Assembly (NCBI GenBank): GCA_963734725.1
Contig: CAVTIX010000025.1
Coordinates: 1 to 64,000 of the forward strand
Direction: 5' to 3'
DNA length: 64,000 bases
Source: DASXKD01 sp963734725
Lineage (GTDB): Bacteria; Actinomycetota; Actinomycetes; Streptosporangiales; Streptosporangiaceae
In this document: in pieces, positions 42,412 to 52,118 of the stretch
Layout: every line of letters starts with the position of its first letter
How positions within the stretch are numbered: position 1 is the stretch's first letter
Position numbers and translations under genes: made by a program
Notes under the pieces: generated by a model
Told to the model about the DNA's origin: nothing
What the model saw: the letters and a program-made list of their open reading frames with translations, nothing else
The model's database searches: none

Positions 42412-43632
42412 ATGAGGGCGGCTGGGCCGCAGTCGGCGCTGGTCGATGACCTACGGTTCCGCCAGGCTAGGAACGCCGTCTACGTCGTCTTCTTCGGCAA
42501 CGGCTTCCTGTTCGCGAGCTGGGCAGCCCGGATCCCGCAGGTGCGCGCCGAGTTGGGCGTCACGCCAGGGGTGCTGGGGCTCATCCTGCTGTGCCTGGCG
42601 GTGGGCTCCGGGGTCGGCACTCCGCTGTCGGGGCTGATCATCAGCAGGCTCGGGGAGAGCCGAACGGTGAGCATGATGGCCGTGGTCGCGGCTGCGGGGA
42701 TGGCCGCCGCCGCGGTTGGCGTGCTGCTCGGCACGCCCGCTGTGGCGGCCGGGCTGCTTATCTTCGGGTTCGGCTCGGGGACCTGGGATGTGGCCATGAA
42801 CGTGCAGGGCGCTGCCATCGAGCGGGTGTTGGGCCGTGCCATCTTGCCCAGGTTCCACGCCGGCTGGAGCATCGGCACGGTGGCCGGGGCAGGCACCGGC
42901 GCTGTCATGGTCGTCCTTGGCGTGCCGGTCACCGCGCACCTGCTGGCGGCAGCGGTGGTGGTCGCGGTCGTCGTGCCGGTCGCGGCCCGCAGGTTCCTGC
43001 CCGGCGCCCACGCACCGGCCCCGGGTGGCCAGTCGGCCAGGCGCCGCCAGGTGGCGTCGTGGACCGAGCCGCGAACGCTGCTGATCGGCCTGTTCGTGCT
43101 GTGCATGGCGCTCACCGAGGGAACCGGCAACGACTGGCTCTCGCTGGCGGTCATCGACGGCTACCACAGCGCGGTGGTCGCCGGCGCTCTGACGTTCGCC
43201 GTCTTCCTCGCGGCTATGACCGCTGGCCGCTGGTGGGGCCCGAGGCTCATCGACCGCTACGGGCGGGTGCTGGTGCTCCGGGTGTGCGCGGTCACCGCGC
43301 TGGCGGGCCTGATCCTGATCGAGTTCGGCGAGGCGTTGCCGGTGGCGATGGCCGGCGCCCTGCTGCTGGGGCTGGGGACCTCGCTGGGGTTCCCGGTCGG
43401 CTTGAGTTCCGCTGCCGACGATCCCGCCCACGCGGCCACCCGGGTGAGCACGGCTGCCTCAATCGGCTACGTTGCCTTCCTCGCCGGGCCGCCAGTGGTT
43501 GGATTCCTCGGCGACCGTGTCGGCGTCCTGCACAGCCTCTGGGTTGCCGCCGTCGTGCTCGCCGCCGCCTTCCTCCTGGCCGGCTCCACCGCCCCACTCA
43601 CCGCCGGCGCGCCGGGGCAGGACGGTGAGTGA
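42412..43632 (+). CDS. Major facilitator superfamily transporter
   Basis: A protein of about 406 residues with 12 hydrophobic spans. FGNGFLFASWAARIPQVRAE begins span 1; this W-A-A-R-I-P motif marks the YbjJ-like MFS group. LIISRLGESRTVSMM is the loop 2-3 motif A equivalent, then FGFGSGTWDVAMNVQGAAIE in span 4. ATG 42412 is taken as start (TTG 42403 is also open). Substrate unknown; YbjJ-like members are orphan exporters. The methyltransferase gene follows with 28 bases between stop and ATG. Confidence 0.88.
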   Translation: MRAAGPQSALVDDLRFRQARNAVYVVFFGNGFLFASWAARIPQVRAELGVTPGVLGLILLCLAVGSGVGTPLSGLIISRLGESRTVSMMAVVAAAGMAAAAVGVLLGTPAVAAGLLIFGFGSGTWDVAMNVQGAAIERVLGRAILPRFHAGWSIGTVAGAGTGAVMVVLGVPVTAHLLAAAVVVAVVVPVAARRFLPGAHAPAPGGQSARRRQVASWTEPRTLLIGLFVLCMALTEGTGNDWLSLAVIDGYHSAVVAGALTFAVFLAAMTAGRWWGPRLIDRYGRVLVLRVCAVTALAGLILIEFGEALPVAMAGALLLGLGTSLGFPVGLSSAADDPAHAATRVSTAASIGYVAFLAGPPVVGFLGDRVGVLHSLWVAAVVLAAAFLLAGSTAPLTAGAPGQDGE

Positions 43633-43660
43633 CGGGTGGTGTCTGGCAGACTGCGATCTC

Positions 43661-44419
43661 ATGGCTGGCGCCTATGAGATGCTCGCCGCCGACTACGACT
43701 GGATGTTCGATGACGACGAGCTTGCTAACGGACGGGCGATAAACCTGCCGGCGACGGCACGCCTGCTGCAGCGGATCAGCCGGACAAGCGCTGTGCTGGA
43801 TGCGGCCTGTGGCACGGGTGTCGACTCGGCGGTGCTCGCGCGCCGGGGCTTCACCGTGTGGGCAGCCGACGGCAGCGACGCGATGGCCGAGGGTGCGGCG
43901 GCTCGGTTCCGGCGAGAGCAGCTGGCGATCCCGCTGTTGCGCAGCAGGTGGGCGGACCTTCCTGCGGCCACCGGCGAGCGGTTTGACGTGGTGCTCTGCG
44001 TCGGGAACTCGCTGGTGCACGCGGCGGGCCGCGACGCGATGGTTGAGGCGCTGACCGGGCTGCGGCGGATGGCCTATCCCGGGGGCTACGTGGTGGTTGA
44101 TTCCCGTAACTGGGAGAAGCTCCATGCGGAGCGGCAGATCGTCCAAATAGCGGACCGGGTGGTAACTCGCAGGGGGCGGCGATGCGTGGTGCTCTATGCC
44201 TGGGAGGTGCCGGATCGCCTCGGCGCGGAGCACATCGCCCACCTGGTGTTCGTGTTCGAAGACGGCGGGCAGATTGAGCCACACGAATACCAGATCACGT
44301 TCCATCCCTTCACGATCAGCGAACTGCGCGTGCGACTTGACCTCGCCGGATTGACAGAGGTCGACACCGACTTCGACGAGTCCCGCGACCGCTACGCCGT
44401 GGTCACCGTAACGACCTAG
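43661..44419 (+). CDS. SAM-dependent methyltransferase (glycine/sarcosine type-like)
   Basis: A 252-residue class I methyltransferase from ATG 43661. YEMLAADYDWMFDDDELAN at the N-terminus, motif I VLDAACGTGVDSAVLARRGF, acidic loop AADGSDAMAEGA, motif IV DVVLCVGNSLVHAAGRDAMV, then MAYPGGYVVVDSRNWEKLH. The GNSL and DSRNWE blocks are characteristic of the glycine/sarcosine N-methyltransferase-like group, which makes betaine precursors, but specificity is not proven. It follows the MFS gene closely and may be in one operon with it. Confidence 0.85.
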   Translation: MAGAYEMLAADYDWMFDDDELANGRAINLPATARLLQRISRTSAVLDAACGTGVDSAVLARRGFTVWAADGSDAMAEGAAARFRREQLAIPLLRSRWADLPAATGERFDVVLCVGNSLVHAAGRDAMVEALTGLRRMAYPGGYVVVDSRNWEKLHAERQIVQIADRVVTRRGRRCVVLYAWEVPDRLGAEHIAHLVFVFEDGGQIEPHEYQITFHPFTISELRVRLDLAGLTEVDTDFDESRDRYAVVTVTT

Positions 44420-44836
44420 GCGAATGCCTAATCCGCGGCCCCGCCCTGCACCGGCCGCCGTCAGGAACTTGTGCCGCAGTTACGCGCGACCACGGCCACA
44501 GGCCCACAAGGTCCGGTCAGGATGCCTCTTCCCGAAGGGCTTCGGCATGTGAGCGTCGCGCGAGTCTCGATAGAGGTCACCGCTGGGTGGCGGGGGATCT
44601 GGAATGCTCAGGCAGTGATGCAGTCGCACCTGAAACCTCTTGCCGGGCACGCTGCCCGGAAAGCACCAACACCCGGCTGACCATGCGATCCATCGCTCGC
44701 CGCCGAACTGCACAAACGATACGTTGAGAATGCCGCCAGGCAGCAGCCTTGATCACTGGGTCCTGCGGCCGGCGCCGTAACGCAACGGCTGATCGCGGGC
44801 CGGCCCAGCGGGCTGCCGCGGCGCAGCGCGGGCCCT
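44420..44836. other. Gene-free stretch
   Basis: About 417 bases between the methyltransferase and the ferritin-like gene. No frame shows a known family and no repeat was seen. It should contain the promoter of the 44837 gene. Confidence 0.5.
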
Positions 44837-46195
44837 ATGACAGGTGAGTGGGTGAACATGTCTGGCGAAGCCATGAGCAAGCCCTCAGCTGAGCCGGCGC
44901 TGAAGGTGGAATCCCGGGAAGAGCTGGTGTATCTGCTGGGTCAGGCGTGTGAGATCGAGCACGGCTTGATGTGTGAGTACCTGTACGCGCAGTTCTCGCT
45001 CAAGCGCGGGCTGGATGAGGGCCTGACCCCGGACCAGCTCGCCCGGGTGCAGGCCTGGGAAGCGGCGCTGATCAGCGTGATCAAGCAGGAGATGCTGCAC
45101 CTGGCGCTGGCCACGAACATCTTGACGGCCATCGGGGCGGGGCCTCACTTTGAGCGGCCCAACTTCCCGATACTGTCCCGCTGGTATCCCGAGGGTGTCC
45201 AGATCGCGCTGGCGCCGTTCGGCGAGCAGGCCCTGCGTCATTTCATCTACCTCGAACGCCCCGAGGGAATGGCGCTGAACGACGCGGCCGGGTTCGCGGC
45301 CGCCCGGCACGCTGAGCCGTTGACCGCAGGCGATGCCCGGCTGGTAGCCGTGGCCCAGGAGTGGCAGACGGTGGGCCACCTCTACCGCGGGATCGAGGCA
45401 GGCCTGGCTAGCCTGTGCGCCCGGTGTGGCGAAGATGCCGTGTTCATCGGGCCGGCGCGGGCGCAGGCCGTCACCGAGATCTTCGAGTGGCCCGAGCTGA
45501 TCGCGGTCACCGACCTGGCATCGGCAGGCCGGGCGATCGAGACGATCGTCGAGCAGGGCGAGGGGGCGCGTGGCGACTGGATCAGGTCGCACTTCGGCAC
45601 GTTCGTGGGAATCCTCGAGGACCTGCTTGCCATGCAGGCGGCCGATCCCGCGTTCAACCCGGCCCGGCCGGTCGAGCCGGCCTTCGTCCGGCTGCCGCCC
45701 GACGTGGCGGCCGGGACCCTGATCGAGGACCCCACCACCGCGCAGGTCGCCGACCTTGTCACCGGCCTATACGAGGTCGTGCTCCAGGTGCTCAGCCGGT
45801 ATTACATCCACCACGGTGAGACCGCGGACGAATTCGACACCCTGGCGCGCACCGCGAAACACCTGATGAACTGGGTGATGCGCGAGGTGGGGCCGGTGCT
45901 GACCGCCTTGCCGGTCGGTCCAGCCCACCCGGGCCTGACCGCAGGCCCCGCCTTCGACATCGCCCGCCCGGCCATCTTCCTGCTGCCGCACCAGGACGCG
46001 GCCTGGAAGATCATCAAAGAACGGCTCGACGCGCTGGAAGCGGCTTGCGCTTCTCTCGGTAACCAAGCGGGTCTCAGCGCGCTCGCCCCGCTTGCCACCA
46101 AGCTGCACTCGATGAGCCAGGACATCGGGACATATATCCCGAGGACAAACGCCGGACCGCCGCGCCCTGGCAGACCAGCCGAACGCGATCGTTGA
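44837..46195 (+). CDS. Ferritin-like VioB/RebD-type domain protein
   Basis: A 452-residue protein (ATG 44837; ATG 44858 is an alternative) with the ferritin-like domain found in iminophenyl-pyruvate dimer synthases VioB/RebD. Residues about 30-190 carry two E-x(n)-ExxH-type helices: LGQACEIEHGLMCEYLYAQF (E-IEH, E) and LISVIKQEMLHLALATNILT (KQEMLH), then AQEWQTVGHLYRGIE. These ligands would hold a di-iron or single-metal site. VioB itself is about 1000 residues, so this is the domain alone plus a helical C-terminus (VMREVGPVLTALPVGPAHPG). No indole-pathway genes lie nearby; function unknown. Confidence 0.8.
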   Translation: MTGEWVNMSGEAMSKPSAEPALKVESREELVYLLGQACEIEHGLMCEYLYAQFSLKRGLDEGLTPDQLARVQAWEAALISVIKQEMLHLALATNILTAIGAGPHFERPNFPILSRWYPEGVQIALAPFGEQALRHFIYLERPEGMALNDAAGFAAARHAEPLTAGDARLVAVAQEWQTVGHLYRGIEAGLASLCARCGEDAVFIGPARAQAVTEIFEWPELIAVTDLASAGRAIETIVEQGEGARGDWIRSHFGTFVGILEDLLAMQAADPAFNPARPVEPAFVRLPPDVAAGTLIEDPTTAQVADLVTGLYEVVLQVLSRYYIHHGETADEFDTLARTAKHLMNWVMREVGPVLTALPVGPAHPGLTAGPAFDIARPAIFLLPHQDAAWKIIKERLDALEAACASLGNQAGLSALAPLATKLHSMSQDIGTYIPRTNAGPPRPGRPAERDR

Positions 46196-46329
46196 TCACT
46201 TGCTACGGCAGACACGGTGCGCTTCGACGTCGCGGTAGTGAGCCTGTCACGTTGGGACCGCCCGCGGAGGCCGGGTCAGCGGAACGCGTGCGCTCGTTTC
46301 CGGCGATGGCGGTGTGTTAGTACTGGTTG

Positions 46330-47364
46330 ATGGCGCGCGAGCAGGGGGGAGAGGAGGCATCGGCGCCGATAGCGGGAGGTGGTGTTGCCCGCAGGCCCTA
46401 TGACTTGTTTGGTTCGGTGCCCCTGCTACGCGATCCCGGCGGGTCGGAGAGCCTCACGACGGTGTTGGTCGCTTTCGGCGCCAATGTGCTGATCGCGGTA
46501 GCGAAGTCTGTGGCCGCCGTAGTGACCGGGTCAGCGTCGCTGGTGGCCGAGGCGGCGCATTCGTGGGCTGACTCCGGCAACGAGATCTTCCTGCTGATCG
46601 CCAACCGGCGGTCTCGTCGCCCACCCGACGCCGCGCACCCGCTCGGCCACGGCCGGGAGGCGTACGTGTGGTCGCTGTTCGCCGCGCTCGGGCTGTTTGT
46701 GGCTGGCGCCGCGGTGTCGGTCACGCACGGCATCCAGGAACTCATCAACCCAGAGCCGGCTAGCCACTTCGCCGTGGGATACGTCGTGCTGGCGGTGTCG
46801 TTCGTTTTGGAGGGAGTCTCGTTCCTGCAGTCGGTCCGCCAGGCCAAACCCGAAGCCGAATCCGTGCAACGGGACCTGATCGAGCATGTGCTGGCCACCT
46901 CCGATCCGACCCTGCGTGCGGTGTTCGCCGAGGACTCCGCCGCCCTGATCGGCCTGGTCATCGCGGCGGCTGGTCTGGCCGCCCACCAGGTGACCGGTTC
47001 GGTGGTTCCGGACGCGGCCGGGTCGATCCTGGTCGGCGTGCTCCTGGCGGTCATCGCGGTCGTGTTGATCAACCACAACCGGCGGTTCCTGGTTGGCCAG
47101 GAGGCTGATCCCCGGGTTCGTACGGCTGCTATTCAGGCCCTGCTGGATACGCCGGAGGTCGCCCGGGTGACCTATCTGCGGCTGGAGGTCGTCGGCCCGC
47201 GGATGATCTTTGTGATCGGCGACGTCAACCTCACTGGCGATGACACCGAGTCACACCTGGCCATCCGGCTGCGCGCGCTGGAGGCGAAGATCAGCTCATC
47301 ACCCGCGGTCGCCGGCACAGTGCTGAGCCTGTCCGCCCCCGACGAGCCGACTATCACAGCCTAG
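46330..47364 (+). CDS. Cation diffusion facilitator metal transporter
   Basis: A 344-residue CDF-family exporter. A hydrophilic N-terminus with DLFGSVPLLRDPGGSESLTT precedes six spans (about 38-60, 70-88, 107-130, 143-160, 200-220, 225-245). Metal-site residues: SLVAEAAHSWADSGNEIFLL (span 2, H-x-x-xD) and AEDSAALIGLVIAAAGLAAH (span 5, D in EDSAA). PLGHGREAYVW after span 2 is the group signature. The C-terminal ferredoxin-like domain (TYLRLEVVGPRMIFVIGDVN) is present. It exports Zn/Fe/Mn-type cations by proton exchange. ATG 46330. Its place after a ferritin-like protein may reflect metal handling. Confidence 0.92.
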   Translation: MAREQGGEEASAPIAGGGVARRPYDLFGSVPLLRDPGGSESLTTVLVAFGANVLIAVAKSVAAVVTGSASLVAEAAHSWADSGNEIFLLIANRRSRRPPDAAHPLGHGREAYVWSLFAALGLFVAGAAVSVTHGIQELINPEPASHFAVGYVVLAVSFVLEGVSFLQSVRQAKPEAESVQRDLIEHVLATSDPTLRAVFAEDSAALIGLVIAAAGLAAHQVTGSVVPDAAGSILVGVLLAVIAVVLINHNRRFLVGQEADPRVRTAAIQALLDTPEVARVTYLRLEVVGPRMIFVIGDVNLTGDDTESHLAIRLRALEAKISSSPAVAGTVLSLSAPDEPTITA

Positions 47365-47578
47365 GTCCCGGTGCTGGACGCCTCCCGCGTGCCCTTTGCC
47401 GGCGCGACAAGCGCGAGGCGGGGGAGATACCGGCCGCGGTGACCCAGCCGCCGGTTGGAGGGAAAGGACCGCACCTGCACCCGGCGCGGACGTTCAGCCA
47501 CCACCACTAGAGTCTGACACTCGGTGTTGCGCTGACAGCTTCCAGCGTTGGCCCGCCGCAGGCCGGGGCTGGCCCTGA

Positions 47579-47599
47579 TGCGGGCTGGTTTAGCCCGCA
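47579..47599. terminator. Hairpin at the stop of the phosphoesterase gene
   Basis: TGCGGGCT, loop GGTTT, AGCCCGCA: a perfect 8-bp stem. The loop contains the TAA stop of the minus-strand phosphoesterase (47590). It lies between convergent genes (CDF, +, ends 47364). Probable terminator. Confidence 0.5.
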
Positions 47600-48645
47600 G
47601 GGGTGCGCCAGATGCTGGCGATGGGCGCGACGGCGCCGGCGTTGCCGAGGTATCCGCCAAGCCGGAACCCGTCCTCAACGGTGCGCAGGAGGCTGTAGTG
47701 GTAGTACTTGTGGGCATAGGAGCCGGCCGCGGCTAGCGGACTGATGATCGCGCACACGACGTGCCCGCCGGCGCCGAGGCCGTTTTTAGGCGCGAGCCCG
47801 CCGGCGCGTTCGTCTTCGTCGTAGACGACGATGATGACACCGGTGGCCCCGAACGCGGGTGAGGCCTCGATCTTGGGGACTTCGGCGGCAAGGAAGTTGT
47901 CGAACTGGGTGTAGCGCTTGTTGACCGGTTTGCAGTTACTCTCGCCGTCGTCGCACCCGTTGGGGATGACCATGTTGAAACGGGCCACCTGGCCGGTGGC
48001 GAGGTCGGCGTTGAAGGCGGACGTGCCTGCCTTGGGGGTGCCTGCCGGGATGTCGTTGGCCAGGCATTCCTGGGAACGTCTGGCCGGGGACCAGACCCCG
48101 CCAGGCCCTTCGATGTCGTCGAACAGGATGGGGGGGTTGCCGGTGGTGTAGAACCCGGACAGCGGGCAGGGCTTGTCGCTGGTGCAGCTGCCGCCGGACC
48201 CGGTGTCGCATTTGGCGGTTCCGGCTTCCAGCCATACCTTCCAGGTCAGCCCGGCCAGGTCCAGCTGGTGAAACAGGTTGTCTATGTTCTGGTGGCAGCC
48301 GATGCCGCCGTCGTGCTGCTCGCATCGGGTGAACTGCCCGGTGACCAGCGCCACGTAGTTGGCTTGCGACCAGTGGGTCGCGGCGTAGTAGTTGCTCAGC
48401 CAGGCGGCGTGTGGCCGGAGAGTGCCCATCAGGAACGGGGCGTTGGAGGCCTTCAGGTGGGAATACGTCGTGTTCTCGCCGATGATCAAGAACACGTGCC
48501 CAAACTCCGGCACACCCTCACCCGGATTACCCGCCGAGCGAACACGCCCGGATGCCGGGCTGGCCGGGGCGGCGGCCATGGTGGCGATCATGCTCGCAGC
48601 GAGCGCGAGCACCGGCACGAGCATCACACCGAATCTGGGACGCAT
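47590..48645 (-). CDS. Secreted phosphoesterase (phospholipase C/acid phosphatase family)
   Basis: A 351-residue exported protein. The signal peptide MRPRFGVMLVPVLALAASMI, ...AAAPASPASG is likely cut after about residue 30. The domain has GHVFLIIGENTTYSHLKASN (E in I-GEN, the catalytic-metal motif of the phosphoesterase family PF04185 type), HWSQANYVALVTGQFTRCEQ, FNMVIPNGCDDGESNC, VIIVVYDEDER and the late GGHVVCAIISPLAAAGSYAH, YHYSLLRTVEDGFRL. These are standard for this family. It acts outside the cell on phosphate esters. Six or more cysteines suggest disulfides. Single gene. Confidence 0.9.
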   Translation of the reverse strand: MRPRFGVMLVPVLALAASMIATMAAAPASPASGRVRSAGNPGEGVPEFGHVFLIIGENTTYSHLKASNAPFLMGTLRPHAAWLSNYYAATHWSQANYVALVTGQFTRCEQHDGGIGCHQNIDNLFHQLDLAGLTWKVWLEAGTAKCDTGSGGSCTSDKPCPLSGFYTTGNPPILFDDIEGPGGVWSPARRSQECLANDIPAGTPKAGTSAFNADLATGQVARFNMVIPNGCDDGESNCKPVNKRYTQFDNFLAAEVPKIEASPAFGATGVIIVVYDEDERAGGLAPKNGLGAGGHVVCAIISPLAAAGSYAHKYYHYSLLRTVEDGFRLGGYLGNAGAVAPIASIWRTPAG

Positions 48646-48977
48646 CGGCCATCCCCTGTCTTGTCCGCCAGCACAGCCCGCCCGGTGCGGTCCGCCACCA
48701 TCCGACCCGGGCAGTATCTCTCAGAACGTCGGCCACATGACGGCAGTCGCGAAGCGGCCGCCGCAAATGTCCGCTGGCCTGCCCACCTATCCAGCATGCC
48801 GGACGAGCGGGCGGTCTCAGCATCAGGCCGGCGGCTGGCGCTCCTGCCGCCGTCCGGGCTGGGCGGCCGTTGGCAGCCCAGAGTTCGGCCGAGTGACAGA
48901 CGGGGCAGAACGGATCTAACTTGCTCATAGGCGCCTGCCATGGAGGGCTGGCCGAGACGCGGAGGAGCACACCGGAG

Positions 48978-49775
48978 ATGAGCCTTACCGGCAGTCCTGT
49001 CGTATTCGTGCACGGCTTGTGGCTCCACGCGAGCTCATGGGGCCCGTGGGTGGAGTTTTTCCGCGAGGCTGGTTACGTGCCGTCGGCGCCGGGCTGGCCG
49101 GGCACTTCCGACACCGTGGAGGAAACCCGGCGGCAGCCCGACCAGGTGGCTGGCCAGGGCATCGACGATGTCGTCGGGCACTACGCCGAGATCATCCGGG
49201 GGCTTGATGCCCCGCCGGTGGTCATCGGCCATTCCTTCGGGGGCCTGATCGCGCAGCGGTTGCTCGGGCAAGACCTCGCCGCCGCAGCCGTGGCGATCGA
49301 CGCCGCCCCCATCAAGGGCGTGATCTACCTGCCGCTGTCTGCGCTGCGGGTCGCCTCTATCGCGCTGCGCAAGCCCGCGAACCGCGCCCAGGCGGTGTCC
49401 CTCACCCAGGATGAGTTCCGGTACGGCTTCGGCAACGCGCTGCCCCGGCAGGAATCCGATGAGCTGTACCAGCGCTGGACGGTCCCGTCTCCGGGCAAGC
49501 CGTTGTTCGAGGCCGCACTGGCGAACTTCACCCCGCGGTCGCCCGCCAAGGTCAACACCCACAACAAGACCCGCGGCCCGCTCCTGCTGATCGCGGGCGG
49601 CAGGGACCATACCGTGCCGGCCGCCATCACCACGGCGACCCGCAGGCTCTACCACAAGTCGCCGTCGATCACTGACTTCCGGGAGTTTCCCGACCGTGGC
49701 CACTCACTGACCATCGACCACGGCTGGCGCGAGGTCGCCCAGCAGGCGCTTGACTGGCTCAATCAGCGCTCCTAG
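48978..49775 (+). CDS. Alpha/beta hydrolase
   Basis: A 265-residue hydrolase from ATG 48978 (GGAGGAG eleven bases upstream). Oxyanion motif VFVHGLWLHASSWGPWVEFF, nucleophile elbow GHSFGG (about residues 81-86), AVAIDAAPIKGVIYLPLSAL, acid in IAGGRDHTVPAAI and histidine in DRGHSLTIDHGWRE. This group acts on small esters or lactones and is common in actinobacteria. Its last 17 bases overlap the end of the convergent coxL-like gene. Substrate unknown. Confidence 0.9.
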   Translation: MSLTGSPVVFVHGLWLHASSWGPWVEFFREAGYVPSAPGWPGTSDTVEETRRQPDQVAGQGIDDVVGHYAEIIRGLDAPPVVIGHSFGGLIAQRLLGQDLAAAAVAIDAAPIKGVIYLPLSALRVASIALRKPANRAQAVSLTQDEFRYGFGNALPRQESDELYQRWTVPSPGKPLFEAALANFTPRSPAKVNTHNKTRGPLLLIAGGRDHTVPAAITTATRRLYHKSPSITDFREFPDRGHSLTIDHGWREVAQQALDWLNQRS

Positions 49776-52104
49776 CGGCGACGAGCTCCAGGATCCGAGC
49801 CGGGGGCAGGTGCTGCTCATAGATCCGCACGCCGAAGGGCGAGAGCGCGTCCTCAATCGCGTTCACTACCGTGGGCGGCGCGACGATCATGCCGCCCTCG
49901 CCCACGCCGCGGAAGTTGACGTCGGCGTCGAGGGCCACGGTCTCGAGATGCGCTATCTCGATGCGGGGAATGTCACAGGCGGTCGGCATCAAGTAGTCCA
50001 TGAACGTGGCTGACTGGCAGTTGCCGTCCTCGTCATACGCCGACCGTTCAAGCAGGACCGCGCCGATGCCCTGCGCGACTCCGCCTCGGATCTGACCCTC
50101 AACGATCGCGGGGTTGATGAGCGCGCCGCAATCCTCGGCGACGACGTACCGCTCCACCCTGACAATGCCGGTCTCGACGTCGACCTCGACGATGGCGCAG
50201 TGACTGCCGCCGGACCATCCGCCTTCGCCGCCGTCGAACGCGGCCTCGACTTCGAGGTTGGCGTCCACGCCGGCGCCGAACTGGCCCGATGCCGCGCGCC
50301 GCGCGACCTCGCCCACGCCGATGGCGCTCGCTGGGTCGCCCCGCACCCAGATGCGGCCATCGGTGAGCTGGAGGTCCCGAACGCTGGCTTCCATGAGATG
50401 CGACGCGAAATCGAGCACCTTGGCCTTGAGCTGCCGGGCGCCGTGCAGGGCTACGCCTCCGGCCATGGTGGCCGCACGGCTGCCGCCGGTCAGCCCGAAC
50501 GGGACGACGTCGGTGTCGCCGACCACAACGCGGACCTGCTCGAACGGCACGCCGAACTCGTCGGCGGCGATCTGGGCAATGGTCGTCTGGTGGCTCTGGC
50601 CGTGCGGCATCTGGCCGGTGAACAGCGCAACAATGCCGTCTTCCTCGAGCCGGAGGCGCACGGACTCTATGCCCAACGGGCCGCTGGGACCGTCGGCCGG
50701 GCGCGGGCCGGGAGCGGCCTCGATGAACGTCGCCACACCGATGCCGAGGTAACGGCCCCGGGCGCGCGCTTCGGCCTGCCGGCGCCGGAACGCGGGAAAG
50801 TCCACGAGCTGGGCGATCCGCTCCAGTGACTCCCTGGTGGTGATTCCGGCCAGCGGGCGCCCGGTAATCATGACGGCTGGCGGATCCGTTCGCGGGGCGA
50901 CGTTGCGCAGCCGGATCTCGATCGGATCGAGGCCGAGATCCTTCGCGATGAGGTCGAGGATGCGCTCCCGCAAGAACGTCTCGGATGCCCACGGGCCGCG
51001 ATAAGCGACGTACGTCGCCTTGTTTGTGATGACCGCGGTCGACTCGAAACCCAGGGCCGCGAGCTTGTACGGGCCCGGCAGCATCGCCTCGACGGTGGCC
51101 GGAACAGTCACGCCCAAACCTGGGTATGCGCCAGTGTCGATCACCATTTTCACGTCCAGCCCGAGCAGGTCGCCGTCGTTGCTGACGGCAGCCCGGACTT
51201 CGAAGCTCTCCTCGCGTGCCTGTCCCGACGCGGTGAGGTTTTCGCCACGGTCCTCGACCCACTTGACCGGCCGGCCGACAGCACGTGACGCGGCCGCAAC
51301 TGCGAGCTCTTCCCGTGATGCGCCGATTTTCAGGCCAAACGAGCCGCCCACATCGCCGGACACGACGCGCACCTTGTCCTGCTCCATACCGAGGCGCATG
51401 GCGACGGCAATCTTGGTGACGTGAACGCTCTGCGTTGCCGCGTACACCGTCATGGCGCCCAGGTCGGCGTCGTAGCTCGCGACGCAGGCGCGCCCTTCCA
51501 TGGGCACGTTCTGGTGGCGGTGCACCCCGACCCGAAAGTCGATAACCCGGTCAGCATTAGCGAATGTCGCGGAGACGTCGCCGAACTCGCTGCGCGAGCG
51601 CGGGCGGGCGATGTTGTCTCCCAGGTTGGCGAACAGCGGCGGGCTGCTCGGATCCAGCGCGAAGGACGCATTGATGACCGGAGGCAGATCGTCGTACTCG
51701 ACCTCCACGAGCTCGCAGCCGTCTTCGGCGATGTAACGGCTCTCGGCGATGACGATCGCCACGGGATCGCCTGCGAAGCGCACCTTGTCCGTCGCAAGCA
51801 GGGTGAACTCCGGGGTAGGCCCCCCGCCGCCGATGAGGGCCATCAGCGCATCCGGCCCGGGGACCGTTATCGCTTCTAGTTCCGCTCCGGTGAGCGCCGC
51901 GACGACTCCGGGCAGCCCCCGCGCAGCCGAGACGTCGATCGAGAGCACCCGAGCGTGCGCCAGTGGCGAGCGCACGAACGCAGCGTGCAGCATCCCGGGC
52001 AGCTTGATGTCGTCGACGTACCGGCCGGCGCCGGTCAGGATGCGCGGGTCCTCCGAACGCTTGATGCTGGCGCCGGTGTAACGCTCAGCCGCAATTGCTG
52101 CCAT
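49759..52104 (-). CDS. Molybdenum hydroxylase large subunit (CoxL/XDH-like, form II type)
   Basis: A 781-residue molybdopterin-binding subunit of the xanthine oxidase superfamily. It starts RYTGASIKRSEDPRILTGAG at residue 8, the family N-terminus. GGGGPTPEF, SGDVGGSFGLK and GQMPHGQSHQTTIAQIAADE line the cofactor; the catalytic glutamate lies in GVGEGGMIVAPPTVVNAIED. Near residue 365-371 the active-site loop reads AYRGPWA. True form I CO dehydrogenase has AYRCSFR, so this is not CoxL proper but a related hydroxylase for an aromatic, purine-like or other substrate. It is the third gene of the M-S-L operon and needs CoxM and CoxS. Confidence 0.9.
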   Translation of the reverse strand: MAAIAAERYTGASIKRSEDPRILTGAGRYVDDIKLPGMLHAAFVRSPLAHARVLSIDVSAARGLPGVVAALTGAELEAITVPGPDALMALIGGGGPTPEFTLLATDKVRFAGDPVAIVIAESRYIAEDGCELVEVEYDDLPPVINASFALDPSSPPLFANLGDNIARPRSRSEFGDVSATFANADRVIDFRVGVHRHQNVPMEGRACVASYDADLGAMTVYAATQSVHVTKIAVAMRLGMEQDKVRVVSGDVGGSFGLKIGASREELAVAAASRAVGRPVKWVEDRGENLTASGQAREESFEVRAAVSNDGDLLGLDVKMVIDTGAYPGLGVTVPATVEAMLPGPYKLAALGFESTAVITNKATYVAYRGPWASETFLRERILDLIAKDLGLDPIEIRLRNVAPRTDPPAVMITGRPLAGITTRESLERIAQLVDFPAFRRRQAEARARGRYLGIGVATFIEAAPGPRPADGPSGPLGIESVRLRLEEDGIVALFTGQMPHGQSHQTTIAQIAADEFGVPFEQVRVVVGDTDVVPFGLTGGSRAATMAGGVALHGARQLKAKVLDFASHLMEASVRDLQLTDGRIWVRGDPASAIGVGEVARRAASGQFGAGVDANLEVEAAFDGGEGGWSGGSHCAIVEVDVETGIVRVERYVVAEDCGALINPAIVEGQIRGGVAQGIGAVLLERSAYDEDGNCQSATFMDYLMPTACDIPRIEIAHLETVALDADVNFRGVGEGGMIVAPPTVVNAIEDALSPFGVRIYEQHLPPARILELVAARSAD

Positions 52105-52118
52105 GGTTGCTCCCTCGC

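Noticed and set aside
49759..52104. Calling the large subunit true CO dehydrogenase CoxL
   Set aside because: The active-site loop lacks the AYRCSFR cysteine, so the specific name is not justified.
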